This document shows positions 1 through 8,183 of a DNA stretch of 32,167 nt, one piece after another; positions within the stretch are counted from its first letter, which is position 1; every line of letters starts with the position of its first letter. The stretch spans positions 1 to 32,167 of the forward strand of contig CALBKX010000049.1 of the NCBI GenBank assembly GCA_937895935.1, written 5' to 3'. Made by a program: the position numbers and the translations under genes. A model generated the notes under the pieces. The model was not told where the DNA came from and did not search any database. It worked only from the letters and a program-made list of their open reading frames with translations. This DNA comes from an uncultured Clostridia bacterium. GTDB taxonomy: Bacteria > Bacillota > Clostridia > Christensenellales > UBA1242.

Positions 1-111
1 TTTTAAATATCTACTATATATAGCGTTTGGTATAAATATTTTAGACGACATCAACTTCACATAAAAAATTAAAAAAACATATTATGGTTTAGAATATCAA
101 AGGAGGTAAAA

Positions 112-459
112 ATGGCAATAATTTGGGGAAATTGTAGTTGCGGAGATATACCAAGACCTTTCAACACTGCAACAACTGGAATCAGTTTGCGTGGCCCAGT
201 TGGTCCTACGGGTCCAACTGGGGTAACTGGTCCTACGGGTCCAACTGGGGTAACTGGCCCTACGGGTCCAACCGGCCCCACGGGGCCAACGGGACCTACT
301 GGAGAAGACGGGATTGACGGGGAAACTCCAACTTTAGAAATTGGAACTGTTACAACTGGCGAACCAGGAACACAAGCATCTGCAACTATCACAGGTACAC
401 CACCTAACTATGTGTTGAACTTAACAATACCTAGAGGTGCTACTGGATCAGGGGGCTAA
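112..459 (+). CDS. Short collagen-like GXY-repeat surface protein
   Basis: A 115-residue protein. After a 27-residue head with two Cys (NCSC) come 15 uninterrupted Gly-X-Y triplets, mostly GPT and GVT, ending GED-GID-GET. A Thr-rich segment follows (from about residue 75, PTLEIGTVTTGEPG), of a type usually found beside or between collagen-like tracts in Firmicutes exosporium and surface proteins. The protein then stops after GATGSGG, so there is no C-terminal trimerisation domain and no membrane or sortase anchor. A strong ribosome binding site (AAAGGAGG, 100-107) fixes the ATG. The triplet tract contains a perfect 27-base duplication, so its length can change without frameshift. Bacterial proteins of this kind form trimeric filaments on cells or spores; that role here is inferred from repeat type only. 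The gene stands alone and ends at a bidirectional terminator. Confidence 0.85.
   Translation: MAIIWGNCSCGDIPRPFNTATTGISLRGPVGPTGPTGVTGPTGPTGVTGPTGPTGPTGPTGPTGEDGIDGETPTLEIGTVTTGEPGTQASATITGTPPNYVLNLTIPRGATGSGG
202..255 (+). repeat. Perfect 27-bp tandem duplication in the collagen-like gene
   Basis: Two identical 27-base units (202-228 and 229-255), each encoding GPTGPTGVT, lie head to tail. A degenerate third unit starts at 256. The unit is nine codons, so gain or loss stays in frame. Confidence 0.9.
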
Positions 460-571
460 AAATTATTTTTAAATTTAGTAAATAACATTAGAGATTTTTA
501 TGTTTTTGTGAAATGACTAAAATTGGATGCTGGCTAACACCACTAATTAAACGCTAAGCGACAACTTTAAG

Positions 572-614
572 AAAAAACAAAGCAAATTTGTTGTTCAAAT
601 TTGCTTTGTTTTTT
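572..614. terminator. Bidirectional intrinsic terminator
   Basis: A near-perfect stem of about 19 pairs (arms 572-590 and 596-614, loop TTGTT) starts with an A tract and ends in a T tract. It can therefore terminate the collagen-like gene on the plus strand and the convergent lipoprotein gene on the minus strand. Confidence 0.9.
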
Positions 615-640
615 TAACATCAACCTTTTTTAACCTTATT

Positions 641-1450
641 CTAATTGTTTGGAACAGTAATTTCTGGAACATTAACATAATCAAAAATCAATTTTCCTCT
701 AGCCCCAATATCTATGTTTACTAAAAATATTTCTTTAACTCTAAGGTCAGCACTTATTGTTGCATCTACTCGAAAAGGACTACTGCTAACTTGACAAATG
801 TAAGACAATTTATATTCATTATTTACAAAATCTACACTTGTTTTTTGTGAAACATTGCTTAGATTGATTGTAGAATACCATACTATATCAGTTAATTTAA
901 AATCTGAATCTTTAACTTCATTTTTATAATAACTTTTGTGATTTATCAAATCGTAAATAACTTCATTCTCTCCATTAATTGATTTAAGATATTTGCCATT
1001 TTTAATATAATCCACTAAAGCATCACTCCATTTATTATCAACGTTTTTTTGAGATTTAAGATAAAATTTTGATTCACTTAAAAAATTTATTGAAACATTG
1101 TTCATTATTGTATCAAAATCTTTAATATATACTTTATAAGCCACTTTTATTTCTTTTTCGTTATATGATATTGTTAAAGTTTTTTCGCCCACAGTTGTTG
1201 TGTCAAATCCAGTTATCATATCGTATGATATTGTTATTTCTTTTTGACTATCATCATTGTATGTTAATACAAGTTTTGCATCGTTTAAGTCTATTTTTTC
1301 ATTTATTGCATATTCTGTTTTTATTTCTTTGCTTAAGCCAATATTAATTAATTCTTTTTCATTACCTTGGCAACCTGCAAAAGAAAAAACGCAAGCAAAA
1401 AGCCCAAAAGCCAAAACTATTGATGTCATTATTTTTGTTAATTTTTTCAT
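641..1450 (-). CDS. Lipoprotein with a bacterial Ig-like domain
   Basis: The start is the ATG at 1450, behind the site AAGAGGAG; an upstream in-frame ATG at 1492 has no ribosome binding site and lies at the predicted transcription start. The protein (269 residues) opens with KK, a hydrophobic run and the lipobox FAGC, with the lipidated Cys at residue 27, so it should be anchored outside the membrane. Residues of about 35-110 have the two-strand pattern of a group-3-type bacterial Ig-like domain (AKLVLTYNDDSQKEI, then VGEKTLTISY). The rest is a Lys/Asn/Ser-rich beta-type region with no family I recognise. A single promoter with a G9 run in its spacer controls it, so expression may be phase variable. 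The ligand is unknown. Confidence 0.85.
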   Translation of the reverse strand: MKKLTKIMTSIVLAFGLFACVFSFAGCQGNEKELINIGLSKEIKTEYAINEKIDLNDAKLVLTYNDDSQKEITISYDMITGFDTTTVGEKTLTISYNEKEIKVAYKVYIKDFDTIMNNVSINFLSESKFYLKSQKNVDNKWSDALVDYIKNGKYLKSINGENEVIYDLINHKSYYKNEVKDSDFKLTDIVWYSTINLSNVSQKTSVDFVNNEYKLSYICQVSSSPFRVDATISADLRVKEIFLVNIDIGARGKLIFDYVNVPEITVPNN

Positions 1451-1497
1451 CTTTTTTCTCCTCTTATGAATTAAAATTTTTTTTATCAACAAAAACG

Positions 1498-1525
1498 ATT
1501 ATATATCCCCCCCCCGCGTTGTCAA
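1498..1525 (-). promoter_or_regulatory. Lipoprotein promoter with a G9 homopolymer in the spacer
   Basis: On the minus strand a perfect -35 TTGACA (1520-1525) and a perfect -10 TATAAT (1498-1503) are 16 bp apart. The spacer contains nine consecutive G (1507-1515 as C on plus). The predicted transcription start is about 1491, roughly 40 bases before the lipoprotein ATG. A nine-base C/G run is out of place in DNA this A+T-rich. Slippage by one base would move the spacer to 15 or 17 bp. Confidence 0.85.
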
Positions 1526-1872
1526 GCAAATTTTTAAATTATTTAAAAACTAAATTTTTTGATATGAAATTATTACTATTTTTAAAAATATAAAATGCTT
1601 TTTTAAATAATTCATTTTTATATTAAATGCGATGTTATAACCGCCCGTTGTAAAACATTATTTTTGTTGATAGATTAGAGCACTTGTAAAATGAGCAACA
1701 GATAGAATTTTTTATGCTGGGTATATGTATGATTGTTTGTAAAAACCACAAATCAAAAAAATCATGATTTCTGTAAAAAATATCTCAAAATGTAAAAAAA
1801 ACAAATTTGAAATAAATAAAATATTAAAAAGAGAAAATTTTCCAATAATTTATAACGATTTAGTGCAGATAT
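1526..1872. other. Intergenic DNA without a recognisable gene
   Basis: Very A+T-rich sequence with stops in all frames. I see no coding pattern, repeat or structured RNA here beyond the flanking promoter and terminator. Confidence 0.6.
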
Positions 1873-1913
1873 AAAAAAAAGAGATAATAATAGCCGTAAC
1901 CATGTCATCTCTT
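1873..1913 (-). terminator. Terminator downstream of the RhuM-type gene
   Basis: Read on the minus strand, AAGAGAT (1907-1913) pairs with ATCTCTT (1879-1885) across a 21-base loop and is followed by a T run (1873-1880). It is a weak but well-placed hairpin. Confidence 0.55.
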
Positions 1914-1953
1914 AAAATGAATAGAAATACATTTTATAAGCATATAAAGTATT

Positions 1954-2957
1954 TTATTCTTTTTTATCTTTTAATTTTTTTACCATTTTATCAAAGTCAG
2001 AGTTAATGATCTGAGTTATGTTAAATATATCATACTCGAATTCTGCTTTTAATTTGGCATCTTGCATTGAAATTTTACCTTTATCTGGAAGAATCTTGTA
2101 CTCATTAAAAGATAAGAATTTGTCTACGCTTTTTGTAAATTGTTCCATAGTAAATGTATTTTCTCTTTCAATCAAACCTTCAATATAATCAAAATAACTT
2201 GACACTGTTCTTTCTAATCTTTTGATTTCTCTTTCTTGTAAATAGTTTTTAGCTACTGAAACATCTGACTTTAAAATTCTATATCAGGCGAGTTTTTCCA
2301 CACAGTCAATCCCATTTTTTCTTTTTTGTGATCTGCACTAGAATAAATTATTTCTGCGGCAGTTTTATTGGTTATGGCATAATGAAATTTATTTTGAATA
2401 GTTGCGTAAAAAGTTTGAGCTATTTGTGAATTTTTTTCATAATCCAAACTACATTCGGCAAAGATATCAGTTATTTGTTGCCAAATTCTTCTCTCACTTG
2501 CTCTGATAGAACGAACTCTTTCAAGTAATTCTTTAAAGTAATCTTTGCCAAATAGAGCTTTACCTTGTTTTAACCTATCATCGTCAAGAACAAAACCCTT
2601 AATCATATATTCTTTTAAAGTATTTGTTGCCCAAATTCTAAATTGAGTGGCCTTTGCAGAATTTACTCTATATCCAACTGAAATTATAGCATCTAGATTA
2701 TAAAATTGAATCTGTCGATTAACTTTTCTTGTCCCCTCCGTTTGAACTACCGAGATTTCCTCGGCAGTTCGATTTGGATCCAACTCATTTTGATCGTATA
2801 TATTTTTTAAATGTAATGACACATTGTCAGAAGTACAACCAAATAATTCTGCCATTCCTTTTTGAGTTGTCCAAATTGTGTCATCTTTTACAATAACATT
2901 TACATTCTCGTCATGATCTGGAGTTTTATATATTAGAAACTGCAATTCGTTATTCAT
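1954..2957 (-). pseudogene. RhuM-family (virulence RhuM/Fic-associated) gene, frameshifted
   Basis: The N-terminal 228 codons (2271-2957) match the conserved core of RhuM-type proteins: WTTQKGMAELFGCT, the FYNLDAIISVGYRVNS motif, FRIWATNTLKEYMIKGFVLDD and, near the end, GLTVWKNSPD. The frame then hits TAA. The other frame continues with RILKSDVSVAKNYL, EREIKRLERTVSSYFDYIEG and on to 1954, which is the expected C-terminal part. Removing two bases of the TATA at about 2280-2284 joins the halves into one reading frame of about 333 codons, close to the usual family length. A TA duplication in an otherwise well-preserved gene means a recent mutation or a sequence error. RhuM-type genes typically sit in genomic islands; the biochemical function is not established. 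The start has an AAAGAGGT site. Without that break it would be an intact accessory gene. Confidence 0.85.
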
Positions 2958-3128
2958 TTAAAATACCTCTTTTAGTAAGCTACTATAATAATAACACAAG
3001 AACTCTTTATTTGTATCACTTTTTTCAAAAATGATGTTTTTTATTCGCAATTATGACAATTTGAACGTATTTTTGTTTATTTAACACAAATTTTGCCAAA
3101 TTCATAATTTAAACAAGGGGATAATTTT

Positions 3129-4181
3129 GTGGCAACTATTAGTTTATGTATGATTGTTAAAAATGAAGAAAGTGTTCTTAAAAAATGTTTGTCTGCTTGT
3201 AAAAATTTATTTGATGAAATAATAATTGTTGACACAGGGTCTGATGATAGTACAAAGTGTATAGCTAAAATGTTTACAGATAAAATATTTGATTTTAAAT
3301 GGGAAAACGATTTTTCAAAGGCAAGAAATTTTGCGTTTAGCAAAGCCACATGTGATTATATAATGTGGCTAGACGCGGATGACGTTATTCCAAAAAAATC
3401 TTTAACAAAATTATTGGATTTAAAAAATTTTTTAAGTAAAGATGTCTATATGTTAAAATATAATATAGCATTTGCAAACAACAAACCAACTTTTTCATAT
3501 TATAGAGAACGTATAATGAAAAATTGCAATAAAGCGTTTTGGCAAGGAGCGGTGCATGAATGTATAACTCCTTTTGGAGAAGTTGAAAGGCTAAATATTG
3601 CCATCGACCATAAAAAGACAATAAATACACAAAGTGATAGAAATTTAAAAATTTATGAAAATCTATTAAAAAATAGACCTCTTTTTCCTAGAGAGCAATA
3701 TTATTATGGACGAGAACTTTATGACCATAAAAAATTTAGCAGTTGTGTCAAAGTTTTAAAAAATTTTGTCAACAGCAAAAATGGTTGGGTAGAAAATGTA
3801 ATTGACGCTTTATTTTTAATTTCAAATTGTTATCAATTCTTAAATAAAGAAGAAAAACAATTTGACAGTTTAATTGAAACATTTAAGTATGATTCACCTA
3901 GGGCAAATATTTGTTGTAAACTAGGGGATATAAACTTAAAAAACAAAAAATATACTCAAGCTATTGATTGGTATAAAATTGCCATTAAATGCGAGGACGT
4001 AAGTTTAAAAGGTGGATTTGTAGAATCCTTTTATTATAACTATTATCCTTATTTGCAGTTATGTTATTGTTTTTTCTGCTTAAATGATATTAAAAATGCC
4101 GAAAAATACAACAATTTAGCAGGAAAAATTTATAAAAGCGATATTTATTTAAATAATAAAAATTATTTTGAAAATTTGTAA
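3129..4181 (+). CDS. Family 2 glycosyltransferase with TPR-like C-terminal half
   Basis: The start is GTG with AAGGGGAT just upstream. Residues 1-110 are a GT-A fold of family GT2: the opening strand TISLCMIVKNEE, the nucleotide-binding DTGSDDST (35-42) and a metal-binding DAD at 82-84 (WLDADD). The second half is helical with TPR-like periodicity (for example KLGDINLKNKKYTQAIDWYKIAIKC, about 275-300). This GT2 plus TPR arrangement, about 350 residues, is common in Firmicutes and includes enzymes that glycosylate peptides (SunS type) or surface glycans; the acceptor cannot be told here. No membrane segment is visible, so it is probably cytoplasmic. It stands alone, bounded by a terminator. 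No peptide substrate gene of the sublancin type is seen beside it. Confidence 0.85.
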   Translation: MATISLCMIVKNEESVLKKCLSACKNLFDEIIIVDTGSDDSTKCIAKMFTDKIFDFKWENDFSKARNFAFSKATCDYIMWLDADDVIPKKSLTKLLDLKNFLSKDVYMLKYNIAFANNKPTFSYYRERIMKNCNKAFWQGAVHECITPFGEVERLNIAIDHKKTINTQSDRNLKIYENLLKNRPLFPREQYYYGRELYDHKKFSSCVKVLKNFVNSKNGWVENVIDALFLISNCYQFLNKEEKQFDSLIETFKYDSPRANICCKLGDINLKNKKYTQAIDWYKIAIKCEDVSLKGGFVESFYYNYYPYLQLCYCFFCLNDIKNAEKYNNLAGKIYKSDIYLNNKNYFENL

Positions 4182-4190
4182 AAATTCATA

Positions 4191-4217
4191 AAAAATAGGT
4201 TAAAAATACCTATTTTT
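4191..4217 (+). terminator. Terminator after the glycosyltransferase
   Basis: AAAAATAGG and CCTATTTTT pair across a short A-rich loop, ending in a T run, ten bases after the stop codon. Confidence 0.75.
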
Positions 4218-4330
4218 ATTAATTTAAATGCTAAAATTCCACATACTTACTACACTTTTGCTATTTTTTTTGTAAAACTTACATAATATTAAACGTTTTT
4301 TGTAAAAAACAATTTGATTATTTTACAAAT

Positions 4331-4966
4331 ATGATTTATTATAAAATTATGAACAAAAGAATGTTGTTGTATTGTACAGATGATATAGAATATGAGCAAA
4401 ATTATTTAAAAAGTTTAAATATTTATCGTCAAACAGAAATTTGTTGTGACGTTTTTAATATAGTTAAAAAAATAAGCAATAATATTCGTTTATTGCTTGT
4501 GGGCAAAAATGACAAATTAGATAATACAACGCTCGAAAAATATATACCTAAAGAGAATTTGCCTCAAATTATTGATATTGAAGACATAAAATTTTTAAAA
4601 AATAAGAATAAAACAATCTTTAATAAAAATATTTTTACCATAATTGATAATTATCTTTACTCAATCAATATTCCTCCAATAAGTTTTGAGCAAAAAATCA
4701 TTAGATATTCACTTTATGCTATGGCTAAATATCAAATGGATTCATTTAACTATAAAACATTAAAAGTGATTTGTGCTCTTTTAGGTCATGATTATAGTAG
4801 AACTATAAAATCCTTAAGACTTTTTATTCAAAAAAAATTTAATCAAAATGAATTAAATTTTTCTGAAAAACGAGTTATTATTAATTTTATTGAAAATTGT
4901 TATTTAGAACTAAAAAATAATTGGGAAAAATTTAATAGCAAAAATTATATTTTTTACTTTAATTAA
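4331..4966 (+). CDS. Orphan protein, possibly with a divergent Spo0A-C-like DNA-binding end
   Basis: A 211-residue protein I do not recognise with certainty. The first 90 residues alternate strands and helices (MLLYCTDDIE, then IRLLLVGKND) like a degenerate receiver or nucleotide-binding fold, but without the acidic pocket and phospho-Asp pattern of a response regulator. Residues of about 105-175 are helical and loosely resemble the Spo0A C-terminal domain: a short helix, an I-P break (INIPP), a long helix, then LKVICALLGHDYSRTIKSLR, which lines up with the recognition region of Spo0A (SRVERAIRHAI). That resemblance is by eye only. There is no good ribosome binding site; translation may begin at the first ATG or at the ATG at 4349. 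It is monocistronic. Confidence 0.6.
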   Translation: MIYYKIMNKRMLLYCTDDIEYEQNYLKSLNIYRQTEICCDVFNIVKKISNNIRLLLVGKNDKLDNTTLEKYIPKENLPQIIDIEDIKFLKNKNKTIFNKNIFTIIDNYLYSINIPPISFEQKIIRYSLYAMAKYQMDSFNYKTLKVICALLGHDYSRTIKSLRLFIQKKFNQNELNFSEKRVIINFIENCYLELKNNWEKFNSKNYIFYFN

Positions 4967-5038
4967 ATTTTCCAATTTTTATTAACATCCAGCGTCTTTT
5001 GAAAATAACTTTGTCGCTTTTAGACAATCAGATAATAC

Positions 5039-5092
5039 AAAAAATGTGCTATAAAGAATTTGAATTTATCATTTTCTTTATAACACATTTTA
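5039..5092 (-). terminator. Terminator of the tRNA-Met/tRNA-Glu unit
   Basis: On the minus strand, just after the tRNA-Glu CCA end, AAAATGTGTTATAAAGAA pairs with TTCTTTATAGCACATTTT (one mismatch) and runs into a T tract. Confidence 0.85.
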
Positions 5093-5096
5093 TTTT

Positions 5097-5171
5097 TGGT
5101 GACCTCGACGGGAATCGAACCCATAACTACGCCGTGAAAGGGCGTTGTATTAACCTTTTTACCACGAGGCC
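5097..5171 (-). tRNA. tRNA-Glu (anticodon UUC)
   Basis: The minus strand folds into a cloverleaf: acceptor GGCCTCG with CGAGGTC (one G-U pair), anticodon loop CTTTCAC giving UUC, T loop TTCGATT, discriminator A and encoded CCA. It closely matches the Bacillus-type tRNA-Glu layout and lies five bases after tRNA-Met in the same transcript. Confidence 0.95.
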
Positions 5172-5176
5172 AAATC

Positions 5177-5253
5177 TGGTGGCGACGAGTAGGGTCGAAC
5201 CACTGACCTTACGGGTATGAACCGTACGCTCTAGCCAACTGAGCTACGTCGCC
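5177..5253 (-). tRNA. tRNA-Met (anticodon CAU), elongator type
   Basis: Acceptor GGCGACG pairs with CGTCGCC, followed by ACCA. The D arm is GCTCAGTTGGCTAGAGC and the anticodon stem TACGG/CCGTA encloses TTCATAC (CAU). The paired first base and anticodon arm fit elongator tRNA-Met rather than the initiator; an Ile2 identity (lysidine-modified CAU) cannot be fully excluded. Confidence 0.9.
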
Positions 5254-5271
5254 AAATCAAGTTACTTGTTT

Positions 5272-5300
5272 ATTATACTTATATAGACATATTTTGTCAA
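5272..5300 (-). promoter_or_regulatory. Consensus promoter of the tRNA pair
   Basis: TTGACA (5295-5300) and TATAAT (5272-5277) on the minus strand, spacer 17 bp, place the start just before tRNA-Met. Confidence 0.9.
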
Positions 5301-5596
5301 CACTTTTTTTAAAAATTATTTATTGCCCAAAAAAATTATTTTTGACAATATAGATTTATTTAGCAATTTTTACACTTTTTTATTTAAAAATTTAATTTTT
5401 TTCTCAAATTTTACGTTATTTTTTAAAAAACAGCATTTTTGTGATTTTTTATTAAATTTTTTAAATAATTTTTATATTCAGACTTAAAGCGTAAAACACA
5501 ACTTATCACAATATACAAAATCTTCCTTTTTAAAAATGTATTAAAACAAGAATTACAGTTTATAAAATCATATTGTTAAATAGTTATTCAATAAAA
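5301..5596. other. A+T-rich intergenic region
   Basis: I see no gene, repeat or clear terminator for recD2 here. The sequence is dominated by A and T runs. Confidence 0.5.
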
Positions 5597-7843
5597 TTAT
5601 GATTCATAAAGCATTTTTAGTTTTTTATTTGATTCAATTATAAATTCCTTCAGCATAGTTTGTCTTTGAATAGTGTTTACATTTGATATCATACGTCTTA
5701 GATTTTTTTTACTGCCTACAAGCACAACCATTTTTTTCGCTCTAGTTATTGCAGTGTAAATCAAGTTACGATTGAGTATAATTGCAGGTCCACTAATTAC
5801 TGGTATAACAACTATATCAAATTCACTACCTTGGCTTTTATGAATAGTGATAGCATATGCTAAGTTTAATTCACCAATTTCAGTTCTTTGATATATACAT
5901 TCCCTTCCGTCTTCAAACCATACTTCAGTTTCGCCTGTACCTTGATTAATTTTATGAATATACCCTATATCTCCATTAAAAACACCGCTACCCTCTTCCA
6001 CTAAAGGTCCAGTTTTACGCTTCCACATTAAATCATAATTGTTAGAAGTTTGCATAACCTTGTCACCTTCTCTAAAAACAGTTTTACCTATCAATAATTC
6101 AGACTTACCATATCTTGATGGGTTGATTTTGTCTTGTAAACTGGTGTTTAAATTCAAAGTTCCGCTTGCGCCAGCCTTTAATGGTGCTAAAATCTGTATT
6201 TTGCTAGGTTCTATTTTCGCAAAATTTGGAAGACGCGTTGTTACTAAATTTATAATAGATTCTTTAATTTCATTGGCGTCTTCATGTGATTCAAAAAAGA
6301 AGTCATTTGACGTATTGTCAAAAACTGGCATTTCTCCGTTATTTATTAAATGAGCATTAGATACAATAAGACTTTTTTCATTTTGTCTAAAAATTTTTGT
6401 AAGATAGGATACTTTTATAATACCACTATCCAAAATATCACCAAAAACATTTCCAGCGCCTACACTAGGCAGTTGATCTTTGTCACCCACCAAAATTAAT
6501 TTGCAATCACTTGGAATCGCTTTTAGCAAACTGTTCATAAGAACTACATCAACCATTGATACTTCATCCACAATTACAGCATTTGCATTTAATGGATTTT
6601 GCTCGTTGTATACAAAGGTCTGACCATTGCCTCTAAAATTTATTTCAAGGCCTCTATGTATAGTCTTTGCTTCACGCCCTGTACTTTCACTTAAGCGCTT
6701 ACTAGCCCTACCGGTTGGCGCTAGCAACAAAACTTTATTGTTATTTTGAACTAAAATATCCAAAATACATTTTATAATGGTTGTTTTTCCAGTTCCCGGT
6801 CCTCCGGTTATAACACTTACACCACTTTTAAGAGAATTTTCAATAGCTTGCTTTTGTTGTTCGTCAAATTTTATTTTATTTATACTTTCAAAAAAAGAAA
6901 TATCTTTAGCAAAATCTGTTTCAGTTGTTTTAGCACTAATATTTAACAACGATAATTTTTGAGCCACGGAACTTTCAGTAAAATACATTTTTGTAAGCAT
7001 TATTATTTCCTGACCAGATTTTGACCTAAAAATGGATAAAGTTTTATCATATCCCATATTATCCAGTACTTCTTCAAATTTTGAGCTGTTACTTTCTAAA
7101 TTTAAGCCTAAAAGAGTACTAATATTTTCTAACAACTGCTTTTTGTATATAAACGTATTGCCATTTTTTTCGCTATTATCAATTATTGTATGTACAATAC
7201 CCGCTCTGATTCTAAATAACGAATTTGAGGCAATGCCTAAATTTTTAGCTATATTATCTGCCGTTAAAAATCCTATCCCTTCTATATCTTCAACTAGCTT
7301 GTATGGATTTTTTCTAACAATTTCAATGGTTTTATCACCATATGCATTATAAATTTTAATGGCCATATTAACTGTAATGTTATAATTTTGCAAAAACATA
7401 ACAGAATTTTGCATTTTTTTAATACTGTTAAATGCGTCTGAGATATTTTGGGCTTTATTTTTGCTAATACCACGGATTTTTGCTAATTTTTCTGGATTAT
7501 ATTCGATAATGGTTAATGTATCTTCCTTAAATTCATTAACAATTAATCCCGCCGTTATTGGTCCAATTCCCTTAATCAATCCACTAGATAAGTATTTTTT
7601 TATACCATTTAATGTGCTTGGATATATATTTTCATATTGAATAAATGATAACTGTTCTCCATACTTTGTGTTAACCAAATTTCCTTCTACTTTCAAGCAT
7701 TGTCCAACCCTTGCATCACTTAATGTTCCAACAATAGTTGTATATTCATCAAATCCATTTTCATTATGCAACAAAATAGCAACGGTATATCCGTTGTCTT
7801 CATTTCTAAAAATAATCTCCTCTATTGAGCCTTCAATAACCAT
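5597..7843 (-). CDS. recD2: RecD2 (YrrC-type) ATP-dependent 5'-3' DNA helicase
   Basis: A 748-residue SF1B helicase of the RecBC-independent RecD2 type. The N-terminal OB-like region (VIEGSIEEIIFRNEDNGYTV) and a helix-hairpin-helix block (GIGPITAGLIV, about 92; GISKNKAQNI; IEGIGFLTADNIAKNLGI) precede the motor. The motor has Walker A GGPGTGKTT (about 345), motif Ia LLAPTGRASKRLSE, the DEVSM Walker B near 425, LVGDKDQLPSVGAG, and C-terminal AYAITIHKSQGSEFD and AITRAKK. Length is typical. The ATG at 7843 lacks a clear Shine-Dalgarno but matches the usual family N-terminus. RecD2 unwinds DNA during recombination, mismatch repair and replication-fork maintenance. It lies divergently from the parA promoter region; no terminator is evident after it. 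Confidence 0.97.
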   Translation of the reverse strand: MVIEGSIEEIIFRNEDNGYTVAILLHNENGFDEYTTIVGTLSDARVGQCLKVEGNLVNTKYGEQLSFIQYENIYPSTLNGIKKYLSSGLIKGIGPITAGLIVNEFKEDTLTIIEYNPEKLAKIRGISKNKAQNISDAFNSIKKMQNSVMFLQNYNITVNMAIKIYNAYGDKTIEIVRKNPYKLVEDIEGIGFLTADNIAKNLGIASNSLFRIRAGIVHTIIDNSEKNGNTFIYKKQLLENISTLLGLNLESNSSKFEEVLDNMGYDKTLSIFRSKSGQEIIMLTKMYFTESSVAQKLSLLNISAKTTETDFAKDISFFESINKIKFDEQQKQAIENSLKSGVSVITGGPGTGKTTIIKCILDILVQNNNKVLLLAPTGRASKRLSESTGREAKTIHRGLEINFRGNGQTFVYNEQNPLNANAVIVDEVSMVDVVLMNSLLKAIPSDCKLILVGDKDQLPSVGAGNVFGDILDSGIIKVSYLTKIFRQNEKSLIVSNAHLINNGEMPVFDNTSNDFFFESHEDANEIKESIINLVTTRLPNFAKIEPSKIQILAPLKAGASGTLNLNTSLQDKINPSRYGKSELLIGKTVFREGDKVMQTSNNYDLMWKRKTGPLVEEGSGVFNGDIGYIHKINQGTGETEVWFEDGRECIYQRTEIGELNLAYAITIHKSQGSEFDIVVIPVISGPAIILNRNLIYTAITRAKKMVVLVGSKKNLRRMISNVNTIQRQTMLKEFIIESNKKLKMLYES

Positions 7844-7959
7844 ATATTATTTATTATAAACAATAAATAAACAAAAGTAAAATAATTAGTAAAAATAATA
7901 AAAAACTGAATAAAACCAACATTTGCTTTAACTGACAGCCATTAATCAACTATAATAAA

Positions 7960-7975
7960 TGTTTCACGTGAAACA
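7960..7975. promoter_or_regulatory. parS: parS centromere site 1
   Basis: A perfect 16-bp palindrome, TGTTTCACGTGAAACA, identical to the Bacillus-type parS consensus bound by ParB/Spo0J. It lies between recD2 and the parA promoter and implies an origin-proximal location. Confidence 0.97.
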
Positions 7976-8000
7976 TTTTAATATTTTTTTTAGAATATTG

Positions 8001-8029
8001 TTCACAAAGTATAAAATATATGTTATAAT
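8001..8029 (+). promoter_or_regulatory. parA promoter
   Basis: TTCACA (8001-8006), spacer 17 bp, then an extended -10 TGTTATAAT (8021-8029). The transcript would carry a leader of about 145 bases before parA. Confidence 0.75.
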
Positions 8030-8183
8030 CATTTTAAAATAGCAAAAGATTTGTTTAACCAAAGAAGACTAAAGCATTTCTGTATAAAAACTAGTTGACA
8101 CAACAACAGTTTTACTTCGCATGTCATCTTTTTACAATTTTTATTGCTATTTTTATGTAATATATAAAATACGGAGGTGTAAA

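Noticed and set aside
69..392. Pro/Val/Gly-rich open frame on the minus strand opposite the collagen-like gene
   Set aside because: It is the antisense reading of the GXY repeats, with no ribosome binding site or promoter.
4999..5220. 73-codon plus-strand frame over the tRNA genes
   Set aside because: It runs antisense through two good tRNA genes and their terminator.
8121..8183. Longer ParA starting at 8121
   Set aside because: The extra residues (Phe/Tyr-rich) do not resemble ParA and the GGAGGT at 8173-8178 fixes TTG at 8184.
7844..8183. Replication origin (DnaA box cluster) near parS
   Set aside because: The parS site suggests origin proximity, but I found no cluster of TTATCCACA-like boxes in the window.
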